Positions 1 to 6,202 of a stretch of DNA of 7,647 bases are shown here, one piece after another. The notes under the pieces were generated by a model that was not told the origin of the DNA, did no database searches, and saw nothing but the letters and a program-made list of their open reading frames with translations. Position 1 is the first letter of the stretch. Each line of letters opens with the position of its first letter. The stretch comes from Clostridiales bacterium (GTDB taxonomy: Bacteria > Bacillota > Clostridia > Oscillospirales > Acutalibacteraceae). Both the position numbers and the translations under genes were made by a program. The stretch covers positions 1 through 7,647 of the forward strand of contig JAAYFA010000344.1 in NCBI GenBank assembly GCA_012728445.1, written 5' to 3'.

Positions 1-701
1 AAGCAAACAAGTTCAGAGTCGATATCGAAGGCAAAAACAAATTCCATAAAACGCTGAGCACCGCGCGTCTTTTGGAAGAGCATAAGGTAGAATTCAACAT
101 CCTTTGTGTGCTCACCGGGTATTCGGCCATGAATATCGACAGAATTTACAAATTTTATAAGAGTAAAAATTTTAAATATCTTCAGTTTATCCCCTGCTTA
201 AGACCCTTTGGCGATGAGACCGAAAGCACTCATTATATGACGGTAGACCAATACAAATATTTTTTGATTCACGCTTTTAACACGTATGTAAAGGATTATG
301 TCACCGACAACTATACAAGTATTCGCCACTTTGACAACTGGGTGCAACTGTACTTAGGTAAACCGACCGAACAATGCGGTATAGGCGGACATTGTACCCA
401 CCAGTTCGTTGTTGAAGGCAATGGCAATGTGTACCCCTGTGACTTCTACTGCCTTGACGAGTGGCTATTGGGGAACATCAATAGTTCGGATTTTGAAACC
501 ATGGCATATTCCGAAAAGGCAACGGCGTTTATAAAAGAAAGCTTGCCGGTGGATGAAAAATGCAAAGCATGCAAGTTTTATAAACTCTGCCGCGGCGGAG
601 GCTGCAAAAGAACCCGCGCGAACAAAGACTATTGTCAAGCGTATTACGCATTTTTTTCTGCTTGCCTACCACTGTTTAGGGTGTTTATAAACGAGCGGTA
701 A
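1..701 (+). CDS. Anaerobic sulfatase-maturating enzyme (radical SAM/SPASM), C-terminal part
   Basis: The reading frame (codons from base 3) is open to the left edge, so the start and the radical SAM CX3CX2C motif lie outside. About 232 residues are visible. Family knowledge: anSMEs oxidise a Cys or Ser of a type I sulfatase to formylglycine, in the cytoplasm, using S-adenosylmethionine and three Fe-S clusters. Seen here: KFRVDIEGK and VEFNIL near the edge, QFIPCLRP, then the SPASM cysteines. These are CX5C (codons 375 and 393), a third Cys 14 residues on inside VYPCDFY (codon 438), CX2CX5C (561, 570, 588), Cys 603 and Cys 633. The Asp after YPC (codon 441) matches the proposed catalytic base of the Clostridium perfringens enzyme. 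Oddity: the fourth spacing is CX4C (CRGGGC), where I recall CX3C in characterised members, and the following loop is short. The TTG at 72 is internal, not the start. A hairpin terminator follows 40 bases after the stop. Confidence 0.9.
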   Translation, partial: ANKFRVDIEGKNKFHKTLSTARLLEEHKVEFNILCVLTGYSAMNIDRIYKFYKSKNFKYLQFIPCLRPFGDETESTHYMTVDQYKYFLIHAFNTYVKDYVTDNYTSIRHFDNWVQLYLGKPTEQCGIGGHCTHQFVVEGNGNVYPCDFYCLDEWLLGNINSSDFETMAYSEKATAFIKESLPVDEKCKACKFYKLCRGGGCKRTRANKDYCQAYYAFFSACLPLFRVFINER

Positions 702-741
702 AGACGGCACTACTGCATGAACGAGTATAAAGAATATGAAC

Positions 742-768
742 GCGGCAGCTTCGAGAAGAAGCTGCCGC
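742..768. terminator. Bidirectional intrinsic terminator between convergent genes
   Basis: A perfect 11-bp GC-rich inverted repeat (GCGGCAGCTTC, 742-752, pairing with 758-768) encloses a 5-base loop. It sits between the end of the anSME gene at 701 and the stop of the convergent acetyltransferase gene at 803. On the plus strand it is followed by the T-rich ATTAGTTTTAGTT. On the minus strand the following bases are only moderately T-rich. Position and shape fit a shared terminator, stronger in the plus direction. Confidence 0.8.
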
Positions 769-802
769 ATTAGTTTTAGTTGTTCATTGTTCGGTGTCAC
801 GA

Positions 803-1558
803 TTAAACCACAATTCCAAAATACTTTTTCAATACATCTTTTTTCATCGCTTCGTTTTCAATCGTCATTTTATGCTTTCCGCTTTCGTCCCAGAAGGTTA
901 GCTTGTCGCCGGAGATGGAATGTTTGCCACCGAACTCGGTTTGCAGTGCCAGCATATCGCCTTTGTTAAAAGGAGAATCCGCGTGTTTTTCACAGTAAAA
1001 GGATGGCATAATATAATCAATGTCCAGCTGTGGCTCCTGCGTGAAAGAGAAAAATCGATCCCAGACACCTTCAAAACACTGGTGCAAAACGGTGCCGAGG
1101 AAGTCATCTTTGGTGACCTTGTACTGCTCATTGCCGATTTGCTGCACCTCATCGGTGTCAAGGCGAACAGGGTGAATGGGATTAATCATCCCAACGCCCA
1201 CATCGCACAGGAATAATCCGTCGTCGCACCGCACCTGCAGTATCCTGTGACGGCGCATGGGCATTTCGGTTTCGCCTTTTAAAAATCTTGCCATACAGTC
1301 GGTCACATCAAAGCCGAGCCTGCGTAAAAGCGCACCGAGCGCTCCGTTGAGTTCAAAACAGTAACCGCCCCGCCCGGCGACAACGATTTTTTCATATAAG
1401 CTGTCGATGTCCAGCTTGAGCGGGATACCCGCCATTATATCCAGGTTTTCATACGGTACTGTCGTCATATGGCAGTACTGTATTTTTTTTAATGTTTCGT
1501 AATCGTGCGTGACGGGACCGTCAAAACCGATTCTTTTCAAATATTTGGCAATATCCAT
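803..1558 (-). CDS. nat: Arylamine N-acetyltransferase (NAT family)
   Basis: This 251-residue protein has the usual length of a bacterial NAT. The family moves an acetyl group from acetyl-CoA to aromatic amines or hydrazines through a cysteine thioester, in the cytoplasm. The catalytic triad is clear: Cys67 in RGGYCFELN, His104 in RRHRILQV and Asp119 in LCDVGVG, with spacings close to the classical Cys69/His107/Asp122. VPYENLDI near residues 34-41 is also typical. I chose the ATG at 1558 because AGGAG lies 7 bases before it and because MDIAKYLKRIGF is where NAT similarity should begin. An in-frame ATG at 1630 would add 24 residues but has no ribosome site. The gene is second in a minus-strand unit, 76 bases after the secreted hydrolase gene, with no terminator visible between them. 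The native substrate is unknown. Some NAT-fold proteins act in biosynthesis (amide synthases), so a role other than detoxification is possible. Confidence 0.93.
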   Translation of the reverse strand: MDIAKYLKRIGFDGPVTHDYETLKKIQYCHMTTVPYENLDIMAGIPLKLDIDSLYEKIVVAGRGGYCFELNGALGALLRRLGFDVTDCMARFLKGETEMPMRRHRILQVRCDDGLFLCDVGVGMINPIHPVRLDTDEVQQIGNEQYKVTKDDFLGTVLHQCFEGVWDRFFSFTQEPQLDIDYIMPSFYCEKHADSPFNKGDMLALQTEFGGKHSISGDKLTFWDESGKHKMTIENEAMKKDVLKKYFGIVV

Positions 1559-1565
1559 ATGTCTG

Positions 1566-1570
1566 CTCCT
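1566..1570 (-). promoter_or_regulatory. Ribosome binding site that fixes the NAT start
   Basis: AGGAG on the minus strand stands 7 bases before the ATG at 1558. The alternative upstream ATG at 1630 has no such site, so this element decides the start. Confidence 0.8.
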
Positions 1571-1634
1571 AATGTTCAAAGTATTGTTAGCCGTGCGAAA
1601 TCGGAAAGAGAAGAGCCCTTGCCCTACCATTGGG

Positions 1635-3113
1635 CTACCGAATTATTGAGATCGTCTGCCCGCTGCCCGACTGCAAAAACTGCGGATAATACGCGTTGCT
1701 GAAAACTGTTGCCCGGTCAACGTCGATAAGCCAAAAAAGAAAATCGGAATGCTCGGAGCCGTAATTGCAACCCACATGCTGCCCGTCTTTCACAAACCAA
1801 GTAGAATCCGGGAAGAGACAGGAGGAAGCGTCAATTATTCTGTCCGGCGAAAAATACGCAGGGTTTGAAGGGGCATAATCCGGCGCCAGAGTTTTGCCGT
1901 AGTCCGCAACGGTCGCGCCGCCGGATACCAAGACCGTCTCCAGCCCGCCGTCACTGTTTGCCAACGCTCTTTCATACAGTGGCATGGCCGGGCTGTTGTA
2001 GTTGGCGACAACCGCGATTTGGACACCGTTTACTGCGGCGTCTTTCAGTAAGCGGTCACGGTCTGCCACCACGGCCTGCAGTTGCCGGGTAATCTCTATA
2101 ATGCCCGCATACTCCTGCTCATGACCACCAAACATATACTGAATTGCCTCTTCATAGTCCTCGGGCAACACCAGCGCCCACCACACCGGCATGGTGCCAA
2201 GCGTATCGCGAATAAAGCCGTCATAGACGCTGTCCTTGTGTTCGTCAATCAACCGCCCGGCAAATGAGCTCACAAGACGAAAGATGCCTGTCATCTTTAT
2301 CGTTTTTAACGCAAAAGTCAGCAGGGTGTTGCCGCTCGCTTTATCCGCTAAAAAATTGTACAGTGCAATATCGGACACTTCCACCCTGCCGCAAAACAGG
2401 TCGCTTACCATATAGAGGCCGTAAAAGGTTGAAGACAAAAACACACATTTATTAATTTTCTCATATCCATATTTCGATAGGTAGGCAACCGCTTCAATGC
2501 CGCCCATGCTCGCACAGACAAGGTTCACTTTTGTCGTCCCGTGCTCCCTTGTCGCTCGGGTGACCATCTCATCTATTTCGTCGCAAATATCCAGCGGATT
2601 CAGCCGCCAGTCATATGTAAAGTAGTAGGTATTATCCGCACCGTATCTTTCTGCGGCGGATTTGACAATCCCCTCTTCCACCCCTGTTCCGCCGCCGGTA
2701 ATCAATTCTGCGGTATAATTGGCAGCACTGAAGGGGTACCGGTTAAGCCCTAAGTCATACACAGACGCGCCGTCTTTGTCGCAGCTGAGTTTGCCCAGTA
2801 TGCTGTCGGCATAATCGAGCAGGCTATCCACAGCCCGCTCAAAGCTACCATGCACTATGCCCGCCCCTGCGGCTTTAAGCAACGCCAAGACAATACCGTC
2901 TGCTGTAATCGGTTCCACTGCGGGGGCTTGTTGCGGTGTACCATAATCCGTAGACATCGCGCCAAAATCAACGCCTCTTATCAGAACAAAGGGATAGCTG
3001 TCCCCGTCCACAGTGAGGGGGGCGGCATTCACACCTGCCGCCGAAATACCCGGGGCAAATATTACCGTGCAAAAAATGCAGCAAGAAAGAAAAACAGACA
3101 ATGCTTTTTTCAT
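1635..3113 (-). CDS. Secreted alpha/beta hydrolase, LCAT-like lipase/acyltransferase family
   Basis: The 492-residue protein starts with a Sec signal peptide (MKK, then a hydrophobic core at residues 5-24, with Ala-rich possible cleavage sites near 25-31), so it should act outside the membrane. There is no convincing lipobox. The mature part resembles the lecithin:cholesterol acyltransferase group of alpha/beta hydrolases. PFVLIRG at 41-47 is the first strand, YFTYDWRLNP at 164-173 carries the LCAT-type YDWR, and VNLVCASMGG at 196-205 is the nucleophile elbow with Ser202. The elbow reads C-A-S-M-G, so the first Gly of G-X-S-X-G is Cys. Likely acid and base lie near the C-terminus, where His446 (DGQHVG) and His455 (SEHSDF) are candidates and the Asp is not certain. 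Substrate and reaction (lipid hydrolysis or acyl transfer) cannot be read from the sequence. The ATG at 3113 has GGAGG ten bases upstream and a good promoter at 3159-3187. It is the first gene of a unit with the acetyltransferase. Confidence 0.82.
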   Translation of the reverse strand: MKKALSVFLSCCIFCTVIFAPGISAAGVNAAPLTVDGDSYPFVLIRGVDFGAMSTDYGTPQQAPAVEPITADGIVLALLKAAGAGIVHGSFERAVDSLLDYADSILGKLSCDKDGASVYDLGLNRYPFSAANYTAELITGGGTGVEEGIVKSAAERYGADNTYYFTYDWRLNPLDICDEIDEMVTRATREHGTTKVNLVCASMGGIEAVAYLSKYGYEKINKCVFLSSTFYGLYMVSDLFCGRVEVSDIALYNFLADKASGNTLLTFALKTIKMTGIFRLVSSFAGRLIDEHKDSVYDGFIRDTLGTMPVWWALVLPEDYEEAIQYMFGGHEQEYAGIIEITRQLQAVVADRDRLLKDAAVNGVQIAVVANYNSPAMPLYERALANSDGGLETVLVSGGATVADYGKTLAPDYAPSNPAYFSPDRIIDASSCLFPDSTWFVKDGQHVGCNYGSEHSDFLFWLIDVDRATVFSNAYYPQFLQSGSGQTISIIR

Positions 3114-3158
3114 AAGGGAAACGCCTCCGATTCAACTAAATTATGCTTGTTAGCAAAG

Positions 3159-3187
3159 ATTATAACAAGTTTTATAGCGGATTACAA
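3159..3187 (-). promoter_or_regulatory. Sigma-A-type promoter of the hydrolase-NAT unit
   Basis: On the minus strand TTGTAA (3187-3182) and a perfect TATAAT (3164-3159) are separated by exactly 17 bases. Transcription would begin near 3152, giving a leader of roughly 40 bases that contains the GGAGG site at 3128-3124. The -35 box starts two bases from the inverted repeat at 3189-3209. Confidence 0.8.
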
Positions 3188-3188
3188 C

Positions 3189-3209
3189 TCCTCGGCATTG
3201 TGCCGAGGA
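3189..3209. repeat. Perfect 9-bp inverted repeat next to a -35 box (candidate operator)
   Basis: TCCTCGGCA, a 3-base TTG spacer and TGCCGAGGA form a perfect dyad. It lies one base beyond the -35 box of the minus-strand promoter, between two divergent promoters, where no mapped transcript would cross it. A protein-binding operator is therefore more likely than a terminator. No downstream T run supports termination on either strand. The binding protein is not in the window. Confidence 0.5.
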
Positions 3210-3210
3210 A

Positions 3211-3243
3211 ACCGGTGCCGGACGGATGCCAAACGGATGCCAA
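3211..3243. repeat. 11-bp tandem repeat in the divergent control region
   Basis: Two exact head-to-tail copies of ACGGATGCCAA (3222-3232 and 3233-3243) are preceded by a looser third unit, ACCGGTGCCGG (3211-3221), which shares the TGCC core. The 11-base period is about one helical turn, so the copies face the same side of the DNA. This fits a binding array for a regulator of one or both divergent units. Function is inferred only from position and spacing. Confidence 0.55.
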
Positions 3244-3279
3244 AACGTTGAAATAAGTGTAAAAAATGATTATTTGTCA

Positions 3280-3308
3280 TTGATAACAGTACTGCAATAT
3301 GTTAGTAT
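3280..3308 (+). promoter_or_regulatory. Candidate promoter of the glycosidase gene
   Basis: TTGATA (3280-3285), a 17-base spacer and TAGTAT (3303-3308) form a sigma-A-like promoter. A TG one base before the -10 box (extended -10) partly makes up for its 4-of-6 match. The DNA upstream (3251-3276) is A/T-rich. Transcription would begin near 3315, about 40 bases before the ATG. A second possible -35, TTGAAA at 3248-3253, has only a poor -10 partner. Confidence 0.55.
3284..3304. promoter_or_regulatory. Weak dyad overlapping the glycosidase promoter
   Basis: TAACA (3284-3288) and TGTTA (3300-3304) are inverted around 11 bases and cover the spacer and the start of the -10 box. A separate 8-bp palindrome, CAGTACTG, sits inside at 3287-3294. 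The position suits a repressor site, but 5-bp arms can arise by chance in A/T-rich DNA. Confidence 0.25.
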
Positions 3309-3354
3309 ATATGTGATGTTTCCACTCAAATAAGATAAATGAGGAGACGGGACA

Positions 3355-4311
3355 ATGAACGACAGATTTACATCCAGAATTGTATCGTTGGTCATTACAT
3401 TGCTGTATTTCATTTCATCTTTCACGGGGTTTTCATTTGGTAAAAAGGACCCTGACCCAACCCTTGAAGCACCTTTGTGGCCGACATGGGTCCACACACA
3501 CTGGGTGTGGGAAAATACGGGTACGCAGGAAACTATTAACTCGGTTGTAAACGGTTATTTGGAGCGCAACATCCCCGTTGGCGCCATTATTATTGACAAC
3601 CCTTGGTCTACGGAAATCGGCACCTTTATCCCGGACCCGGAGCGATACCCCGATTTGGCAGAACACATTGACATGTACCATGACAAGGACATTAAAGTTA
3701 TGCTGTGGTCAACTTGCATGATCAATGAAGGCTCCCCCACTTTTGAAGAGGGCAAAGCCAAAGGATATTTTGTCAGCAGTGGCAAAACCATCAAATGGTG
3801 GAGCGGTAAAGGCGCATTTTTGGATTACACCAACCCGGAAGCTGTTGAATGGTGGCACCGGCAAATGGATATTGTGCTGGACATGGGCATTGACGGCTGG
3901 AAGGTGGACGGGGCGGACCCGTACATTATGCTGATGATCCCCGCTTTAGGACACGACGGTCATTATATTAGTTGGAAAGAGTACAGAGACCTTTTCTACC
4001 GTGATTTTTTCGAATACTCTCGCGAAAAACTGGGGAATGACAGAGTCATTTCCGTACGCCCTGTAAACGACCCCCTGCTCAGAGCCGGGTTGCCGATTGT
4101 TTTCAGCGACCGTGACATTAACTTTGCCGGCTGGGTGGGCGACAACGACAACGATTGGGGTGGCATGCGCCACGCGCTCAACGATATGCTGGCATCATCG
4201 CGCTTCAACTTTGTCAGCTACGGCTCGGATATCGGTGGTTTTAGAGGTGGCGACGAAAAACACAAGGATGTATTTATCCGATGGGCGCAACTCGGTGCCT
4301 TTGCCCCGTGA
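3355..4311 (+). CDS. GH31 5' fragment: export signal and most of the catalytic barrel
   Basis: As the sequence stands, translation gives 318 residues and stops at a TGA (4309-4311) just after RWAQLGAFAP. This piece contains the hydrophobic N-terminus, the W-rich first barrel strand (WVHTHWVWE, 45-53), the predicted nucleophile Asp185 (codon 3907) and the predicted acid/base Asp263 (codon 4141). It lacks the last barrel elements (the MENGG and GEHLPW stretch) and the C-terminal sandwich, so it would probably not fold into an active enzyme by itself. Confidence 0.75.
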   Translation: MNDRFTSRIVSLVITLLYFISSFTGFSFGKKDPDPTLEAPLWPTWVHTHWVWENTGTQETINSVVNGYLERNIPVGAIIIDNPWSTEIGTFIPDPERYPDLAEHIDMYHDKDIKVMLWSTCMINEGSPTFEEGKAKGYFVSSGKTIKWWSGKGAFLDYTNPEAVEWWHRQMDIVLDMGIDGWKVDGADPYIMLMIPALGHDGHYISWKEYRDLFYRDFFEYSREKLGNDRVISVRPVNDPLLRAGLPIVFSDRDINFAGWVGDNDNDWGGMRHALNDMLASSRFNFVSYGSDIGGFRGGDEKHKDVFIRWAQLGAFAP

Positions 4312-5054
4312 TGGAAAACGGCGGCAGCGGGGAACACCTGCCTTGGATGTATGATGAAGAAACCACGGACATATACCGAAAGTTCGCCCATCTACACACC
4401 GCGCTGATCCCCTACATCTACAGCCAAGCGGCTTATTCCTATGAATTGGTCAAACCGACCATGCGCCCGCAACTTGGCACTTACGAATACATGCTTGGTG
4501 ACGATATCCTTGTCGCGCCAATGTTTGAAGAAGGCAATGAACGCACGGTTACTTTTCCGATGGGCGAATGGATTTACATGTTTGACGAAACGAAGGAATA
4601 TTCGGCAGGTATCAAAAAGCTCAACTTTGCACCGGATGAATATCCGATATTCATCCGCAAAGGCGCCATTATCCCCATGGAGGTCACCAACGACATAACC
4701 GGTTTCGGCACTGCGCTTTCCAAAGATTACACAACGGTGCTGATGTACCCGAAGAAGGGCGAAAAGAAGTTTGGCTTGTATGAAGAAAACAAAACAGGTT
4801 CCATGATTACATACGACAAAGGCGGCGATACGCTCAAAATTACCGCCACCGCTTCAGATAGGTCTTTGCTCTTCAGCGTGCGCGGCGAACCTTTACCCGA
4901 CACGGTTAAAAACGGCGCGGGCGTGGCGCTCACACAGGCTTCCTCCATGGCGCAGCTTGTTACCCTGCAGTCCGGTTATTTGATTGATGGAAACACAACA
5001 TGGATTGCCGTTAAAGATGTAACTGCGGGGGCAAGCATTCAGGTAAGGTACTGA
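4281..5054 (+). CDS. GH31 3' fragment: end of barrel and C-terminal beta domains
   Basis: This frame is open from before the break to the TGA at 5052-5054. True GH31 sequence begins only at the Val codon 4308 (VMENGGSGEHLPW). The nine residues before it are an out-of-frame copy of the upstream fragment, so neither the ATG at 4281 nor the one at 4311, which has no ribosome site, is likely to be a natural start. Family hallmarks continue: HTALIPYIYS, then LGDDILVAPMF and the PMGEWIYMFD and PIFIRKGAIIP strands of the proximal C-domain, then a less conserved distal beta region. The clean coding character over about 750 bases says the break is recent or artefactual. Confidence 0.75.
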   Translation: MGATRCLCPVMENGGSGEHLPWMYDEETTDIYRKFAHLHTALIPYIYSQAAYSYELVKPTMRPQLGTYEYMLGDDILVAPMFEEGNERTVTFPMGEWIYMFDETKEYSAGIKKLNFAPDEYPIFIRKGAIIPMEVTNDITGFGTALSKDYTTVLMYPKKGEKKFGLYEENKTGSMITYDKGGDTLKITATASDRSLLFSVRGEPLPDTVKNGAGVALTQASSMAQLVTLQSGYLIDGNTTWIAVKDVTAGASIQVRY

Positions 5055-5089
5055 GTTCCCTTTTCCATTAAACCCGCACGGCTTTCAAC

Positions 5090-5117
5090 TTGGCACTATT
5101 CATTATAGGTATAAAAT
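5090..5117 (+). promoter_or_regulatory. Candidate promoter of the SIS-deacetylase-ROK genes
   Basis: TTGGCA (5090-5095) and TAAAAT (5112-5117) each match the sigma-A consensus at five of six bases, with a 16-base spacer. The start would fall near 5124, leaving a leader of only about 20 bases before the ATG. It lies in the 91-base gap after the glycosidase stop. No terminator hairpin is visible in that gap, so read-through from the glycosidase promoter is also possible. Confidence 0.5.
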
Positions 5118-5145
5118 TTTTAACGATATAAGGAGTATGATGATC

Positions 5146-6186
5146 ATGACAAAAATGCTAGACGAAATCTTTCAGCAACCCGCAGTACTTGGGGGCATTG
5201 AAAGTGCAAACGAAAAGACCTTAAACGCTTTGGTGGAAGACCTGAACGCGCGCAAAATAAGCCATGCGCTGCTTGCAGCAAGGGGTTCGAGCGACCACGC
5301 CGCCATTTACGGCAAATACCTTTTAGGCGTTTACAAGGGTATTGTCAGCGGGCTTGCGATGCCATCCGTTATTACATCCTACGACAGCAAGCCGAATATG
5401 TCTCAGGACCTCGTAATCGGTATTTCCCAGTCCGGCAGAGCGGCAGACGCCATCGCCGTTTTGGAAGCCGCCAACGCCCAGGGAGGCATTACCGTGGCGA
5501 TAACAAACAACACGGAGTCCCCTCTTGCAAAAATCGCAAAATACCATCTCTATTGTAACGCAGGCCTTGAAGAAAGCGTAGCCGCGACAAAGACCTTTAC
5601 GGCACAGCTGTACCTGCTGGCTTTACTCACAGCGTATTGGAGCGCCAACGAGCAACTGCTTGATGATTTACGCAAGTTTCCGGAATCACTAAAGCAAGCC
5701 ATCGAGTCTATCAACGCATTAGCGGCCGCGAGCGTTGCGCGCTACCGCTATGTAACGGAAGGATTTATTTTAGCCCGTGGTTTTTGCTACCCCATTGCGA
5801 TGGAAATGGCGCTAAAAACGCAGGAGACTTGCTATGTCAAAATGCAGGGTCATGCTATCTCCGATTTTTATCACGGCCCAATGGCACAAGTAACACCGGA
5901 TGTCCCCGTAATCGTATTGGCTCCTCAAGGCAAGTCCTTCAAGGATGCCGAGGAAGTCATTGAAAAAATAACCGCCATCGGCGCACAAATTTTGGTCATC
6001 ACCGACGACAAGGCTCTGGCTAAAAAGCATGATCATTCCGTACTATTGCCTGTCGCTAATTCGGAGGCTACATCAGTATTTATGTATACCGTTTTTGCGC
6101 AGTGCTTTGCGCAAAGCCTGTCCATTTCCAAGGGCTTGAACCCGGACGCCCCGAGACTATTGAAAAAAGTGACAATAACAAAATAA
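5146..6186 (+). CDS. SIS-domain sugar-phosphate isomerase/deaminase (GlmS isomerase-like, NagB-II type)
   Basis: The 346-residue protein has two SIS domains like the isomerase half of GlmS, without the glutaminase half. Domain 1 carries ARGSSDHAA (45-53), GISQSG (92-97, phosphosugar binding) and ESVAATKTF (143-151). Domain 2 carries ARGFCYPIAMEMALK (210-224), Glu227 and His243 in FYHGPM, which match the GlmS residues Glu488 and His504, and an NPDAPRLLKKVT tail that matches the GlmS C-terminus with its catalytic Lys. Known stand-alone relatives deaminate glucosamine-6-phosphate (NagB-II, archaeal GlmD) or act on other amino sugar phosphates (AgaS, FrlB). Deamination of a hexosamine-6-phosphate in the cytoplasm is the best guess. 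The deacetylase gene follows after 16 bases, supporting an amino sugar role. I chose ATG 5146, ten bases after AGGAG (5131-5135). ATG 5137 would leave only one base, and ATG 5140 four. Confidence 0.88.
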   Translation: MTKMLDEIFQQPAVLGGIESANEKTLNALVEDLNARKISHALLAARGSSDHAAIYGKYLLGVYKGIVSGLAMPSVITSYDSKPNMSQDLVIGISQSGRAADAIAVLEAANAQGGITVAITNNTESPLAKIAKYHLYCNAGLEESVAATKTFTAQLYLLALLTAYWSANEQLLDDLRKFPESLKQAIESINALAAASVARYRYVTEGFILARGFCYPIAMEMALKTQETCYVKMQGHAISDFYHGPMAQVTPDVPVIVLAPQGKSFKDAEEVIEKITAIGAQILVITDDKALAKKHDHSVLLPVANSEATSVFMYTVFAQCFAQSLSISKGLNPDAPRLLKKVTITK

Positions 6187-6202
6187 TATACAGGTGAATA
6201 GT

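Larger units (their letters stand above)
3355..5054 (+). pseudogene. Glycoside hydrolase family 31, interrupted by a one-base frameshift
   Basis: Two overlapping reading frames together make one GH31 glycosidase. Adding one C to the CCCC at 4304-4307 restores a continuous 566-residue protein reading GAFAPVMENGG across the junction, the expected GH31 sequence. GH31 enzymes are retaining alpha-glycosidases (with some lyases and transferases). Seen here: a hydrophobic N-terminus (residues 9-28) that suggests export or membrane anchoring, then directly the catalytic barrel. Asp185 in GWKVDGAD is the probable nucleophile, Asp263 in WVGDND the probable acid/base, and SDIGGF lies at 291-296. A C-terminal beta-sandwich region follows. 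The usual N-terminal beta-sandwich of about 200 residues is absent and there is no room for it upstream. GAGGAG eight bases before the ATG supports the start. Substrate is unknown; downstream genes hint at an amino sugar glycoside. The break may be a real mutation or a sequencing error in a homopolymer. Confidence 0.85.

Noticed and set aside
736..969. Plus-strand open frame beginning at the terminator hairpin
   Set aside because: It starts inside the hairpin and runs antisense over the acetyltransferase C-terminus, with low-complexity Arg/Ser/Phe composition typical of a shadow frame.
1559..1630. A 24-residue N-terminal extension of the acetyltransferase from ATG 1630
   Set aside because: No ribosome site precedes it, and AGGAG stands at the right distance before ATG 1558, where family similarity begins.
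3189..3209. Reading the 9-bp inverted repeat as a terminator
   Set aside because: It lies between two divergent promoters, no gene reads into it, and no T run follows on either strand.
3211..3243. The tandem repeats as the start of a CRISPR array
   Set aside because: The units are 11 bases with no spacers, and no cas gene is nearby.
2850..3251. Plus-strand open frame of 133 codons over the hydrolase start region
   Set aside because: It is antisense to a clear signal peptide and coding sequence, is rich in Arg and Cys without any motif, and has no supporting ribosome site.
3241..3253. CAAAACGTTGAAA as a catabolite-response or LacI-type operator
   Set aside because: Only the central AACGTT is palindromic and the outer positions do not match a cre consensus, so the support is too thin to annotate.
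4300..4311. Programmed -1 frameshifting in the glycosidase gene
   Set aside because: The zero-frame codons TTT GCC CCG TGA do not form an X XXY YYZ slippery heptamer, re-pairing of the Ala codon would be poor, and the family has no such tradition. A deletion or read error is simpler.
5137..5145. The first ATG of ATGATGATCATG as start of the SIS gene
   Set aside because: Only one base separates it from AGGAG. ATG 5146 has a workable ten-base spacing and loses no conserved residues.
6194..6202. GTG 6194 as start of the deacetylase
   Set aside because: This GTG is part of the AGGTGA ribosome site that serves ATG 6203.
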